Source: Hennigella sp045599065 (GTDB taxonomy: Bacteria > Bacillota_I > Bacilli_A > Mycoplasmatales > Mycoplasmoidaceae). From it: a DNA stretch of 30,449 nucleotides. The stretch covers positions 1-30,449 of the forward strand of contig JAZRVJ010000034.1 of NCBI GenBank assembly GCA_045599065.1, read 5' to 3'. Below the pieces are notes generated by a model. That model had not been told where the DNA came from and ran no database searches. It saw only the letters and a program-made list of their open reading frames with translations. Within the stretch, counting starts at the first letter, position 1, and the number at the start of each line of letters is the position of its first letter. This document shows positions 1 to 7,819 of the stretch, in pieces. Position numbers and translations under genes: made by a program.

Positions 1-169
1 AATTAAAAGGGACAATGTTAATTGAAACAAAACTTAAAACAACTCTTAGAGCAATTAATAAAGCCATTAAGAATAGTAATCTTAATGATTTGAAAGTTTT
101 TATCGGAGTAAACGGAAAGAAAAATCTCTTTGCGTTTAATCGTCTTTCTTCTTTATTAATTGCAACCAT
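1..169 (-). CDS. ECF transporter S component, FolT-like (partial, N-terminus)
   Basis: Only the first 56 codons are in the window; the gene runs off the left edge. The peptide begins MVAINKEERR, has a basic stretch (NAKRFFFP), then a hydrophobic helix reading LFLMALLIALRVVLSF followed by VSINIVPFN. A first helix with an ALLIALRVVL-type core is typical of substrate-binding S subunits of energy-coupling factor importers, especially the folate/riboflavin type. Such proteins sit in the membrane and bind a vitamin, while a shared EcfAAT module supplies energy. The start ATG (169-167) overlaps the upstream TAA by one base (TAATG), so translation is probably coupled. The vitamin cannot be assigned from this fragment. 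Confidence 0.6.
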   Translation of the reverse strand, partial: MVAINKEERRLNAKRFFFPFTPIKTFKSLRLLFLMALLIALRVVLSFVSINIVPFN

Positions 170-1341
170 TATTTTTTCTTTTTGCTGTCTTCACTTTCAT
201 CTTTTTTCTTAACATCAACAGGGTCTTGAACATCTGGTTTTTTGTACATAGAATATCCAGATGTTAATGAATCTACGATTTCATTTAATCTCTTATCCAT
301 TGCACCTGTATCAACTTTTGGATTTAAAATAGATCCTACAATTATTGGCACTATGCAAGCACCAGTTAAACCAATATTTACAAACCAAATGTAGTGTCAT
401 GCATTCTTACCTAATATTTGAATATCTGATCCACCAATATAAGAGAATCCTAATTCAAATATTCCATTGATACAAAAAAGAACCGCAAATATTGCACCTA
501 TGATAAATATTAATAATATTTGCCATGCAAAATAAAACTTTTCATTTGGATTTTTAGATAGATTTGTTTGAAAGAATGTAACGGTGTTGTAAACACCAAT
601 CCCTGCGAATAATAAGAAGAAAATGCCGTCAGTAATTGTTGAAAGTTGTTGAGGATCGCCTCCACCACTTGGTTGAACTTGTATACCGTGTGTCATAAAT
701 GCAAAAATAGACATTAGAATTAATCCAACGCATGTTAACATTACTAAAATTGTTGCAATCCACTTAATAATTGGAATTGCTTTAGGTTTAGTTTTAAACC
801 TATAAAATTGACCAGCAATAATTTCTTTTTGCAACTTAGCTGATGCTTGACCTACTACAAAGGGGTTTTGCTTTGGGTCCATGAATTCTGCACCCATACC
901 CATTCCCATAGCACCAAACATCCCGCCATTTGCTTGCCCTTGGTCATCTATTTCTGGTTTAATATTTACATTTGGTTCAGAAACAGTTACTTTTTTGCCT
1001 TCAACTAAATCATCTATATTGACTTTGTAAATATTCGAACAATAAGTGACAAGATAATTCATACTATCGATATAATCTGCGTCATCATCAAGTTTGAATT
1101 TTTCATTAAGTTTGAAATTTAGTTTTGTTATCTTATTAAAAGTCTTTACCAAATTTTCAACCTTAACTTCGCTTGCTCCTTTGAATTTGTTTTGCAAAGC
1201 AAAAACGGTATTTAATTGCGATTGCAAAATATTAGCAAAATCAGGTTTGCTTAAATACTTGGCAAATTGTGATTGCTCACTAATAATTGCTTGTAATCTT
1301 TTCGAGTGTTTAATATATAAATCTTTTGTTAATTTTTCCAT
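169..1341 (-). CDS. 390-aa membrane protein with soluble N-terminal domain, function unknown
   Basis: Reads through one in-frame TGA (Trp, 394-396), which would otherwise split it. Residues 1-135 are hydrophilic, charged and probably helical. Residues 139-152 are a Gly/Met-rich linker (GGMFGAMGMGMG). Four hydrophobic segments follow at about 190-217, 239-258, 272-297 and 315-340, with a short Gly/Pro loop between the first two. The C-terminus is charged and ends SEDSKKKK. There is no signal peptide, so the first domain is probably cytoplasmic. I do not recognise a family. It starts 2 bases after the holA stop and overlaps the S-component start by one base, so it is part of this operon; a link to the transporter is only a guess from position. 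Confidence 0.75.
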
Positions 1342-1343
1342 AT

Positions 1344-2267
1344 TTATTCGAATAATATCTTGATTAGTTGTCCATACGGCACAGCAAACGAATCTTTTTT
1401 GTTCGTATTGTTTTTCTTTATATTTATATCAAAATTATACAATTTTGATATCATATCATTTATTTTGTCTAATTTTTCTTCTATCGGTTTTAATTTTGCA
1501 TAACTGTTTTGCAACCAAAAAGGAATCCCTAGTTTACTTGTTATAACATCGGATGATCACCTAACTTTTTTGGCTTGCAAAAATAGTTTAATTTGAACTA
1601 GCTTATATGCAAACATTGGTATAACTTCCAAAATGTCAAAATTGCCAGACAATAAATTATTTAATTCATGTGTTGTTTTTTCTAAGTCATTTGCTAACCA
1701 GGCGTCAATTACTTTAAAAATTGTTGCTTCACCTGTGTCAAAAACAATTTTCTTTATTTCATCACTAGTAAATTTGTTCTTTTTCAACAATTGTAACTTT
1801 TGTATCTCATTGACAATGAAATAAACATTGTCAGGAAGTAGATCTAAAAGCATTTCGCTTGTTTTATAGTCTAAAGAAATTTTTGCCTTTGAAAGTAAGT
1901 ATGTTACTAGTTCGTTTTTATTCCTTCTGGTAATGTTTGCTATCTTTGTAGGTTTGATATTTAATTCATCAAATAATTTGCTTTTACAAGTATTACCCTC
2001 TAGGATTAAAATTACATCGGATTCAATTTTTGAAAGTTCCTTGATATCACTCTGTGTTTGTTTGCTTGACATTTTCCAGTCATTGATGTCTATAACATTA
2101 ATTTTTGAAACTAATTGCCCATCAAATAAACTAATTTGGCACAACTTCATTACGGCATCTTGGCTAGAAGTATTTGAAGGAAAATAATATACTGATTTAT
2201 TAGTGTTTTCAGTATATATTTTTCAATAAACATTTTCTAATTTAGGTGAGTAGTAGACTCTTAGCAT
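1344..2267 (-). CDS. holA: DNA polymerase III delta subunit
   Basis: 307 aa, about the usual length for the delta subunit of the clamp loader, which opens the DnaN sliding clamp and loads it on primed DNA. Recognisable features are the central LLPDNVYFIVNEIQKLQLL stretch and the GEATIFKVIDAWLANDLEK region that starts the C-terminal collar domain (about 200-290). Two TGA codons are read as Trp (residues 16 and about 242). I chose the ATG at 2267 (MLRVYYSPK) over the internal Met at 2150 because the frame stays open and family members need the N-terminal strand. The gene begins 9 bases after the comEC stop; comEC next to holA is the order found in Firmicutes. Confidence 0.85.
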
Positions 2268-2276
2268 TTGTCTTTA

Positions 2277-3386
2277 TTATATCTTATTGTTATAAACAAT
2301 AAGATATGTTATTTTAAAAATAGAGGTAAAACATAAAAAATATATGTTATATGCTCATATGGGTCAATCATTGGATCAAATATATACATTCGAAAATGAG
2401 ATATTGCCCACTAAAACATAACTAATTCTTATTATCCAATAATGAATTATTGCCATAAATGGAAATCATGTAAATATAAAAAAATATAGAAAAATAAAGA
2501 CAAAATAATAAGTAAATATAAAACTATTTACAAAAGTTAAAAATGAAATTTTGTGGTTCATTGATATGACAAATGGTATAGTTGCAACAAATGCAACAAT
2601 ATTAATTAACAGTGTTGATATTAATTTATTATTCAAAGACAATTCGATGATTCCATATGAAGCGATACAAACGGTAAATGACAAAAGAAAGCTATAAGAA
2701 CTAAAACAGGCTGGATTTAATAGACATATTAACACACCTACAAATCCTAGTTGATTAAATCTTCCCGTTTTTGTTCTAGTGAACATTACTCTAAAATATG
2801 TTTTGAATAATACCCTTAAACACCCATATGCAAAACCTAGAAAAAATGAATATATTGTTAAAATAACAATATTTGTACAAAGCGCTATTAATTGTTTCTT
2901 CTTAAAAATTTTATTGACTACTCTTGAGATCAGTGATAAATGAAATCCACCTGAAGAAATTAATCAAACAATGCCTAAATCAATTGTTTGTTTTAAGAAG
3001 ACATAAGTATGATTACTTTTAACATTGAACAACACTAGTTTCACAAAATCAATTGTTTCATCGGGATAATATTTATGAAAAAAATTATCAAATCAATTTT
3101 TAGGACCGCCGTTTGTTAACTTATTAAATCATTTGTTGTATGTACTTACCAAACTAAAGTTTGGTACTAACACCATTAACATAACAAAAGTAATCAAAAT
3201 ACAGAATAAAATTATGATTTGTCACTTATTTGGTTTAATTTTTTTTATAGTTAATGGTCAAATCACTATTAACAACAAATACCAATAATCAACAACAAAC
3301 CCTAAATATAAAACACCCAATAAACAAAATAAACTGAATATTGGGAAATTCTGATTAAAAATTATGTTTCTCTTCTGTTTATGCAT
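2277..3386 (-). CDS. comEC: ComEC/Rec2-type membrane DNA channel, competence domain only
   Basis: 369 aa and very hydrophobic. ComEC forms the inner-membrane channel through which single-stranded DNA enters during transformation. The competence-domain signature is visible: residues 143-153 read ISSGGFHLSLI (family SGLHI-like), then YSFFLGFAYGCLRVLF (about 179-194), then GRFNQLGFVGVLICLLNP and SYSFLLSFT. Nine or more membrane segments are likely. The N-terminal OB-fold domain and the C-terminal metallo-beta-lactamase-like nuclease domain of full-length ComEC are absent, so it is about half size. Several TGA codons read as Trp. The start ATG (3386) is in frame, has no Shine-Dalgarno, and lies just behind a promoter shared back-to-back with the S1-domain gene. 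Confidence 0.8.
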
Positions 3387-3400
3387 AACAAAACCAAAAG

Positions 3401-3414
3401 TTTATAATGAATGT
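3401..3414. promoter_or_regulatory. Divergent promoter between comEC and the S1-domain gene
   Basis: TATAAT at 3403-3408 (plus) is followed by 6 bases and the ATG of the S1-domain gene. The same bases read on the minus strand give TATAAA, which would place comEC transcription about 8 bases before its ATG at 3386. No clear -35 box is visible for either. Both messages would have almost no 5' leader. Confidence 0.5.
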
Positions 3415-3750
3415 ATGAGATTACCATCATATGAAATAAACAAAACTATAGTTCGTGGCAAGGTTATTAGCATTGCTAAAACCTATGTTTTAGTTGCTTT
3501 TGATGGTAATGTTGGTCTATGTCATATCTCAAACGTTTCTGACTATTTAGTAAGAGATTTAAACATGTTTTTTGAAATCTCTAAACCATATGATTTCTTA
3601 ATTATTGGTGATGATGGTAATGGACAATACAATCTTTCTTTTAAACACATACACCCTAAATTCTTAAAAAAACATAAAGATGTTATTGCTACTCCATCTG
3701 GTTTTAAAAATATCAAAGCAGATTTAGACCGACGATTGAAAAAAATGTAA
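3415..3750 (+). CDS. S1 RNA-binding domain protein (YugI/GSP13/CvfD type)
   Basis: 111 aa. Residues about 9-80 form one S1/OB-fold: TIVRGKVISIAKTYVLVAF, then DGNVGLCHISNVSDYLV, then FLIIGDDGNGQYNLSFKHI. The tail is basic (DRRLKKM). Single-S1 proteins of this size associate with ribosomes or bind RNA in Firmicutes; the exact role here is not known. The frame is open upstream to 3364, but I chose the ATG at 3415 because it begins just before the S1 fold and lies 6 bases after a perfect TATAAT, which would make a leaderless mRNA; the longer form would begin upstream of that promoter. It is followed closely by tRNA-Arg and a terminator. Confidence 0.8.
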   Translation: MRLPSYEINKTIVRGKVISIAKTYVLVAFDGNVGLCHISNVSDYLVRDLNMFFEISKPYDFLIIGDDGNGQYNLSFKHIHPKFLKKHKDVIATPSGFKNIKADLDRRLKKM

Positions 3751-3760
3751 TTCTGCTTTT

Positions 3761-3838
3761 GCACCATTAGCTCAATTGGATTAGAGCATTAGACTTCGGA
3801 TCTAAAGGTTGCTGGTTCAACTCCAACATGGTGCGCCA
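3761..3838 (+). tRNA. tRNA-Arg (anticodon UCG)
   Basis: The cloverleaf folds with acceptor GCACCAT/ATGGTGC, D stem GCTC/GAGC, anticodon stem TTAGA/TCTAA and a 7-base loop CTTCGGA whose middle is TCG, reading CGA and perhaps other CGN codons. The variable loop is short (AGGTT). The T loop is TTCAACT, and CCA is encoded at 3836-3838. The T stem GCTGG/CCAAC has one C-A mismatch. It probably shares a transcript with the S1-domain gene. Confidence 0.93.
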
Positions 3839-3841
3839 TAT

Positions 3842-3866
3842 AAATAAAGCCATCGGCTTTATTTTT
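3842..3866 (+). terminator. Bidirectional intrinsic terminator
   Basis: AAATAAAGCC (3842-3851), loop ATC, GGCTTTATTT, then a further run of T. It ends the S1/tRNA-Arg transcript. The minus-strand gene stops inside it at 3859, so it can serve both converging transcripts. Confidence 0.8.
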
Positions 3867-4227
3867 TAAATATATATTGATAAATATTTAGACTGTCAAT
3901 TATCACGTTTGATATAAAATATGTTTCTTCTGTAGTTATGACTTCAGGTAAAACAATGAAATAATCATAATGAATTTCGCTACTTCTTACATATGTAATG
4001 TGGCAATTAAAATATTGTTTTTCATATTCTAAATTAATATATTCCATGTCGTGATTTTCTATATATGCAGCATATTTAGAATCGATGGACATAAACGAAG
4101 ATCCTTCATCAAAACTAATTAATGCAGTTGTTGCCACATCTATTTTAATGAAACTAAATAATATTAATCAAAACGATATGAAACCAAAGATTACAAATAA
4201 AGCAATCTTTATATTTTGCTTAATCAT
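3859..4227 (-). CDS. Small single-TM protein downstream of C39/ABC protein, possible accessory protein
   Basis: 122 aa: MIKQNIKIALFVIF starts an N-terminal membrane anchor (about 7-29), and the rest is an extracytoplasmic beta-rich domain (ISFDEGSSFMSIDSKY, then EYEKQYFNCHITYV). One TGA is read as Trp inside the anchor. It has the best Shine-Dalgarno on this strand (AAAGGAGGAG before ATG 4227). Its start overlaps the end of the C39/ABC gene by 8 bases, so the two are co-translated. The layout (short cytoplasmic end, one TM, beta domain) resembles a cut-down HlyD-type adaptor that works with peptidase-containing exporters; that is inference from shape and context, not clear homology. Confidence 0.7.
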
Positions 4228-6109
4228 TCTCCTCCTTTCCTATGATAAAAACAGCGTTATTCTTTTGAATTTTATTGATAATTTCCTTAATAACAATTTT
4301 GTCTTTTTTCTTTACGTATTGCAGTAAACCATCAATCAGGATAATCTTGTTTTTTTCATTTAATAAAGTTAATAAGTTAATTATTAAACAGTTATAAAAT
4401 GATTGTTCTTTTTCACTTAAATCCAATTGAAAGTATCTTATGTATTGACTAAAAAGAATGGGGTTGTTTTCTAGTATTTCTAAAAATAGTGAAGGATTAA
4501 TGTTTGATTTTTCATCAACTAAAATAAACTTATTTATTGTCTTCTCACTATTTAAATCAAGTTTTTTATTATTAATTTGAATGATAGATGATTTTGATAA
4601 GAGTTCTAATGCAGAATAGCTAATGCCTCTGTTGTTTTTATTGCTTGATAACAGGATTTTTTGATTGTCTAAAAAGAATGTTATATTCTTAACATCTTCT
4701 CCCATTTCGAAGGTGTATTTCTCGTTTAGGTTACTTACGGTTGTTAAGTCTTTATATACTTGCCAGTAAATGTCAAATTCTTGTTTTGCTAAAAAATAAT
4801 CACATATGTCATTTATTGATGCTCTATATAAACCAAAGGCTGACACAACAAATGTTAAATTACCAATTGATAGCGTCTTTGTTGAAATAACTAAGTACCC
4901 CATAGTTACAACTAATGCAACTTCCATCAGACCTTTAAAAAAAGATTTTATTAAGTTGTTGTTGCTTCTAAAAAGTGTAACATCATTAAAATTTTTATAA
5001 ATTGAACTGTAGTTGTTTTTAATTCTTTGAATTAAATTCATCTTTTTTGTTTCTCAAACCTCAGACGATAAACTTTTTATAAGTTGTTTGTAGAAAACGG
5101 TGTTTTTGTTTTCTGATCTAATGATTGATAGAAAAACTTCTTTCTTTTTTCTGTATCTAAAAATGAAAAATATTACTTCAATTGCTCCAAACAATACACA
5201 AAAGATTAAAAGTCAGTAGTTTATTGAACCAATAATGCAAACACAAATGATACTAAAAATAATGTTTGTTATAAATTTATTAACTTCTACAACACAGAAT
5301 GTTGCAAGATTATAAATACATTCATCTATCTTATAAATTCAGTTTTGATCTACCTTGAATAAGAAATCGTTTCTTTTATTCCCTATGCAACTTAATATTT
5401 TGTTTGTAAATAAAATTAAATAGTTTCTTGACTGATTTGATGTATACAAACCACTTATATAACTCATCAAATCGTTTAAAAAGTAAACTAATAAAAATGT
5501 AAAACTGATAGTTAATAAATTATTAATAGAACTTTTTGATATAGCTAAATCTATTATTCAATTTAAGAAGCTGGCACAACCTATTGATGTTAATAATATT
5601 AACAACGAAAGAAATAAATTAAAAATTACAAATTTAGCATCAAACAATAAAAGTGTGCTTGCTTTGCCAAATGTTTTGCCAAATAATTTTCCTGGTTTTT
5701 TATTAACTAAAATAATTATTCCAGTGAACATTTGTTTGATCTTGTCAAATGATAAAGTTTTCTTCTCGTTGCTGCAGGAATCAAAGATTTCAATACTCTT
5801 TTTGGTTTTTTTAGCTACGACATAATGATTTGTCGCGCTTGCTGTTGATAATAGCAACACAAAATAATTGTTAATACGTAAATTTAGGAACTCAGCTCAT
5901 TGAATTTCATAGCTTTCGCATTCTAACCCCAATTTATTTCCTAAAACTTCAAAGTCAATAATAGCCATTCCTGTGTTGTCTATTTGGCTTTTATCTAAAA
6001 CTTGTTCTTTTTTAAGTTGTTCTTCTTTATAGTAATAATTGTGTAGGCTTGTTAATGCACAAACTCCACATTCTTGCTCATTAATTTGATTAACTATTTG
6101 TATCTTCAC
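4220..6109 (-). CDS. C39-peptidase ABC exporter-like protein with inactivated nucleotide-binding domain
   Basis: 629 aa from the GTG at 6109, continuous once four TGA codons (e.g. 5558 and 5897) are read as Trp. Residues 1-130 are a C39 cysteine peptidase of the bacteriocin-exporter type: Q8 and C14 in QINEQECGVCAL, H95 in TNHYVV, D110 in IEIFDS. Residues about 150-450 form the membrane domain with roughly six helices. Residues about 465-629 correspond to the ATPase domain, but the Walker A site reads SSNKNNRGISYS (488-499) with no GKS/T, the signature reads LSEKEQ (564-569), and Walker B reads IILIDGLL (589-596) with Gly where the catalytic Glu belongs. The peptidase therefore looks intact and the ATPase dead. 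It is related to the MG390-type mycoplasma proteins. The start is uncertain: the frame extends to 6208, but through a palindrome and promoter. Confidence 0.85.
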
Positions 6110-6186
6110 ATATAGTACTTGACTTTTAAAATTGCAAATGAGCAAAAGTTTTTGAAAAACATATATATCTATAGATATATATGTTT
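6109..6186 (-). repeat. Palindrome-plus-promoter cassette, copy A
   Basis: In the minus direction: a perfect 30-base palindrome (6157-6186, centre CTATAG) followed by a T run, then about 45 bases ending TTAAAAGTCAAGTACTATATG just at the start of the C39 gene. A promoter can be drawn as TTGCAA, 17 bases, TATATG. Copy B at 6560-6633 aligns over its length at roughly 80% by eye. The palindrome would end transcription of the gene at 6209-6562, and the rest would restart it for the C39 gene. Confidence 0.7.
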
Positions 6187-6208
6187 GTTTTTTAAATTTC
6201 TGCAACAC

Positions 6209-6562
6209 CTATTCAATTAGGTTGTTCTTTTCAACTAAATTATCTAATCTTTTTTCAATACTGATGATTCTTGGTTCAAAAACCTCTTCGCTTCATTTTT
6301 TAAACCATTGAGGTGGTTTTTTCTCATAAACCTCTTCATTTCATTTTTTAAACCATTCAGGCATTGCGCTGTTGTTATGCTTGCGTTTCATAAGAATTAT
6401 GACGTATTCTTGATTATCACTATATATTTGATTTAATTCTTCTAAATCGTTAGATGTGATAATCCTACCATCATTATAGTTGTTAATAATGGCATTATTT
6501 GAGATGTTTTCTCTTTGCGTAGCAAACATTTTAATTTTGTCCATATTTTTGTGCTCTCCCAT
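6209..6562 (-). CDS. Small protein with tandem PxWFKKWxEEV repeats, function unknown
   Basis: 117 aa from ATG 6562, or 111 aa from ATG 6544, which has GGGAGAG at a sensible distance and is the better translational start. Two TGA codons are Trp. Residues 1-66 are charged (ending VIILMKRKHNNSA). Then a 16-residue unit occurs twice: PEWFKKWNEEVYEKKP and PQWFKKWSEEVFEPRI. The C-terminus (IISIEKRLDNLVEKNN) looks like a short coiled coil. There is no signal peptide and no membrane segment. It lies between two copies of a palindrome/promoter cassette, directly upstream of the C39/ABC gene on the same strand. I do not recognise a family, and a role with the transporter is not shown by the sequence. 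Confidence 0.7.
6280..6360 (-). repeat. 48-bp tandem repeat inside the small protein gene
   Basis: The plus-strand text beginning CCTCTTC at 6283 recurs at 6331 with few changes over about 30 bases (both contain TTCATTTTTTAAACCATT). The 48-base period keeps frame and encodes the two WFKKW units. This looks like an in-frame duplication that can gain or lose units. Confidence 0.75.
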
Positions 6563-6633
6563 ATACTACTTGACTTTTAAAAAGGCAAATGAACAAAACT
6601 TTTTAAAAAACATACATATTTATATGTATGTTT
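6560..6633 (-). repeat. Palindrome-plus-promoter cassette, copy B
   Basis: In the minus direction: hairpin AAACATACATA, loop TAAA, TATGTATGTTT (6608-6633) followed by T4, placed 5 bases after the stop of the TSCPD gene, so a good intrinsic terminator for that operon. Then comes the segment shared with copy A, ending TTAAAAGTCAAGTAGTATATG, which includes the upper ATG (6562) of the next gene. Possible promoter: TTGCCT, 17 bases, TATATG. Confidence 0.7.
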
Positions 6634-6638
6634 AATTT

Positions 6639-6881
6639 TTATTTTATTGTAGAAAGAAAGTTTGCAACTTGATCGGGGCAGCTAGTGCCTTTACCTTTAC
6701 AATCAATGCCTTTTAATGTTTTAATAACTTCATCAACTTTCCTGCCTTTAATAAGTTGACAAACTGCCATAGTGTTTCCTGGGCATCCACCAATTATTTT
6801 AAAATCCTTGATTATTCCGTTTTCAATATCTGCAATAAACTCTCGTGAGCAAACTCCTTGTGGTTTATATGTGTATTTCAT
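6639..6881 (-). CDS. TSCPD-domain protein (TIGR03905 type)
   Basis: 80 aa with Cys-rich motifs: GVCSREF (about 9-15), IIGGCPGNTMAVC (about 29-41), and CKGKGTSCPDQVANFL near the end, which gives the TSCPD name. The domain is also found at the C-terminus of some ribonucleotide reductases and is thought to bind metal or nucleic acid; free-standing versions have no proven function. Its ATG overlaps the whiA TAA by one base (TAATG), and AAAGGA lies about 12 bases upstream. It is the last gene of the tilS-to-TSCPD run; a hairpin terminator follows 5 bases after the stop. Confidence 0.85.
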   Translation of the reverse strand: MKYTYKPQGVCSREFIADIENGIIKDFKIIGGCPGNTMAVCQLIKGRKVDEVIKTLKGIDCKGKGTSCPDQVANFLSTIK

Positions 6882-7819
6882 TATTTTAATTTCCTTTCTA
6901 AGCGATTTAACTTTATTCCAAAGTGATTTAATCCGGCTCTAGTTATCTTAATATTATATTTTTCTTGCATTAGCCTAGCTAATTCAGATAAAGAGCTTTC
7001 TTGGTTTTTTAGTCTAAGTTCACAAAATTTTTTGAACTTGTTTGATTGTTTTTTGTATAAATCAGATTTTTGTAGTATTTTTATTTGCCTTACTTGCTTT
7101 ACTCCGACAATAGATGATTTATTTATATTGCTGATATCTAAATTATTTAATCTTGTTATTTGCATGTTGAAGTCTTTAGATATCTTCCTATCTTCAAAAG
7201 CTAGCATACTATTTCCGGCAGAAATTAATTTTAAGAAATCAGATATTTGGTCTGCTTTCTTAACATAAAGAATAAATTGTTTCTTTGTGTGTTTGGTTAA
7301 AACAGCATTAATTGTGAAGTTTGCAAGTAATACTTGCAAATATACTAAGTACATATAATTATTACTTCTTATTTCAAGGTGGTAGCTCTTTGCATCTAAT
7401 GAATTAACTGATCCGCTTGCTAAGAATGCTCCAGCAACATATGCTCTTTTACAGCATTCATTCTTGCACAGTATTTCTTTAGATGAATCCTCGTTAAGAC
7501 ATAAATCATTGTTAATCAAATCAAAATTACCTTGAATTTCAATATAGTTTGTCAAGCCATTAATGTTGGTTGCGATTTTAGATAATATTTTATTAATTTT
7601 TACATCAGGATAAAGTTGTTTAAAAGCTTGTTCAATGAATGTAATAATAAAATCAAATTGACTCGTTAGTCTTCAATATTCTTGGTTGTTTTTTAAAACA
7701 ATAGTTAACCTATTAGAGATAAAACTTGAAAGCAAAGCTTTCAAACAATGATCTTCAAATTTCAATGAAGTCAATTCTCTTTTAACTTGTTCACTAAATG
7801 TTTCTTTGTGTTTTATCAT
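6881..7819 (-). CDS. whiA: DNA-binding protein WhiA
   Basis: 312 aa, the usual length. Starts MIKHKETFSEQVKRELTS, as WhiA proteins do. The LAGLIDADG-like core includes CKRAYVAGAFLASGSVN and YHLEIRSNN. The C-terminal helix-turn-helix is seen in SLSELARLMQEKYNIKITRAG followed by LNHFGIKLNRLERKL. One TGA is Trp (in QEYWRL). WhiA is conserved in Gram-positives and Mollicutes and is linked to cell division and, in mycoplasmas, to control of ribosomal-protein genes. The start ATG overlaps the end of the trxB-like gene by 7 bases. It commonly sits with hprK, lgt and trxB, as here. Confidence 0.92.

Noticed and set aside
15..212. Plus-strand 65-codon frame with an AAAAGG before its ATG
   Set aside because: It lies opposite the start of the ECF S component and the end of the 390-aa gene, both of which have better protein features and coupling.
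6110..6208. N-terminal extension of the C39 protein to a GTG at 6208
   Set aside because: The extension would be made of the palindrome and promoter cassette that recurs at 6560-6633, and C39 domains normally start close to the Gln/Cys motif.
6209..6562. The small protein as double-glycine cargo of the C39 exporter
   Set aside because: A leader-like LEEL stretch is present, but there is no GG, GA or GS cleavage site after it.
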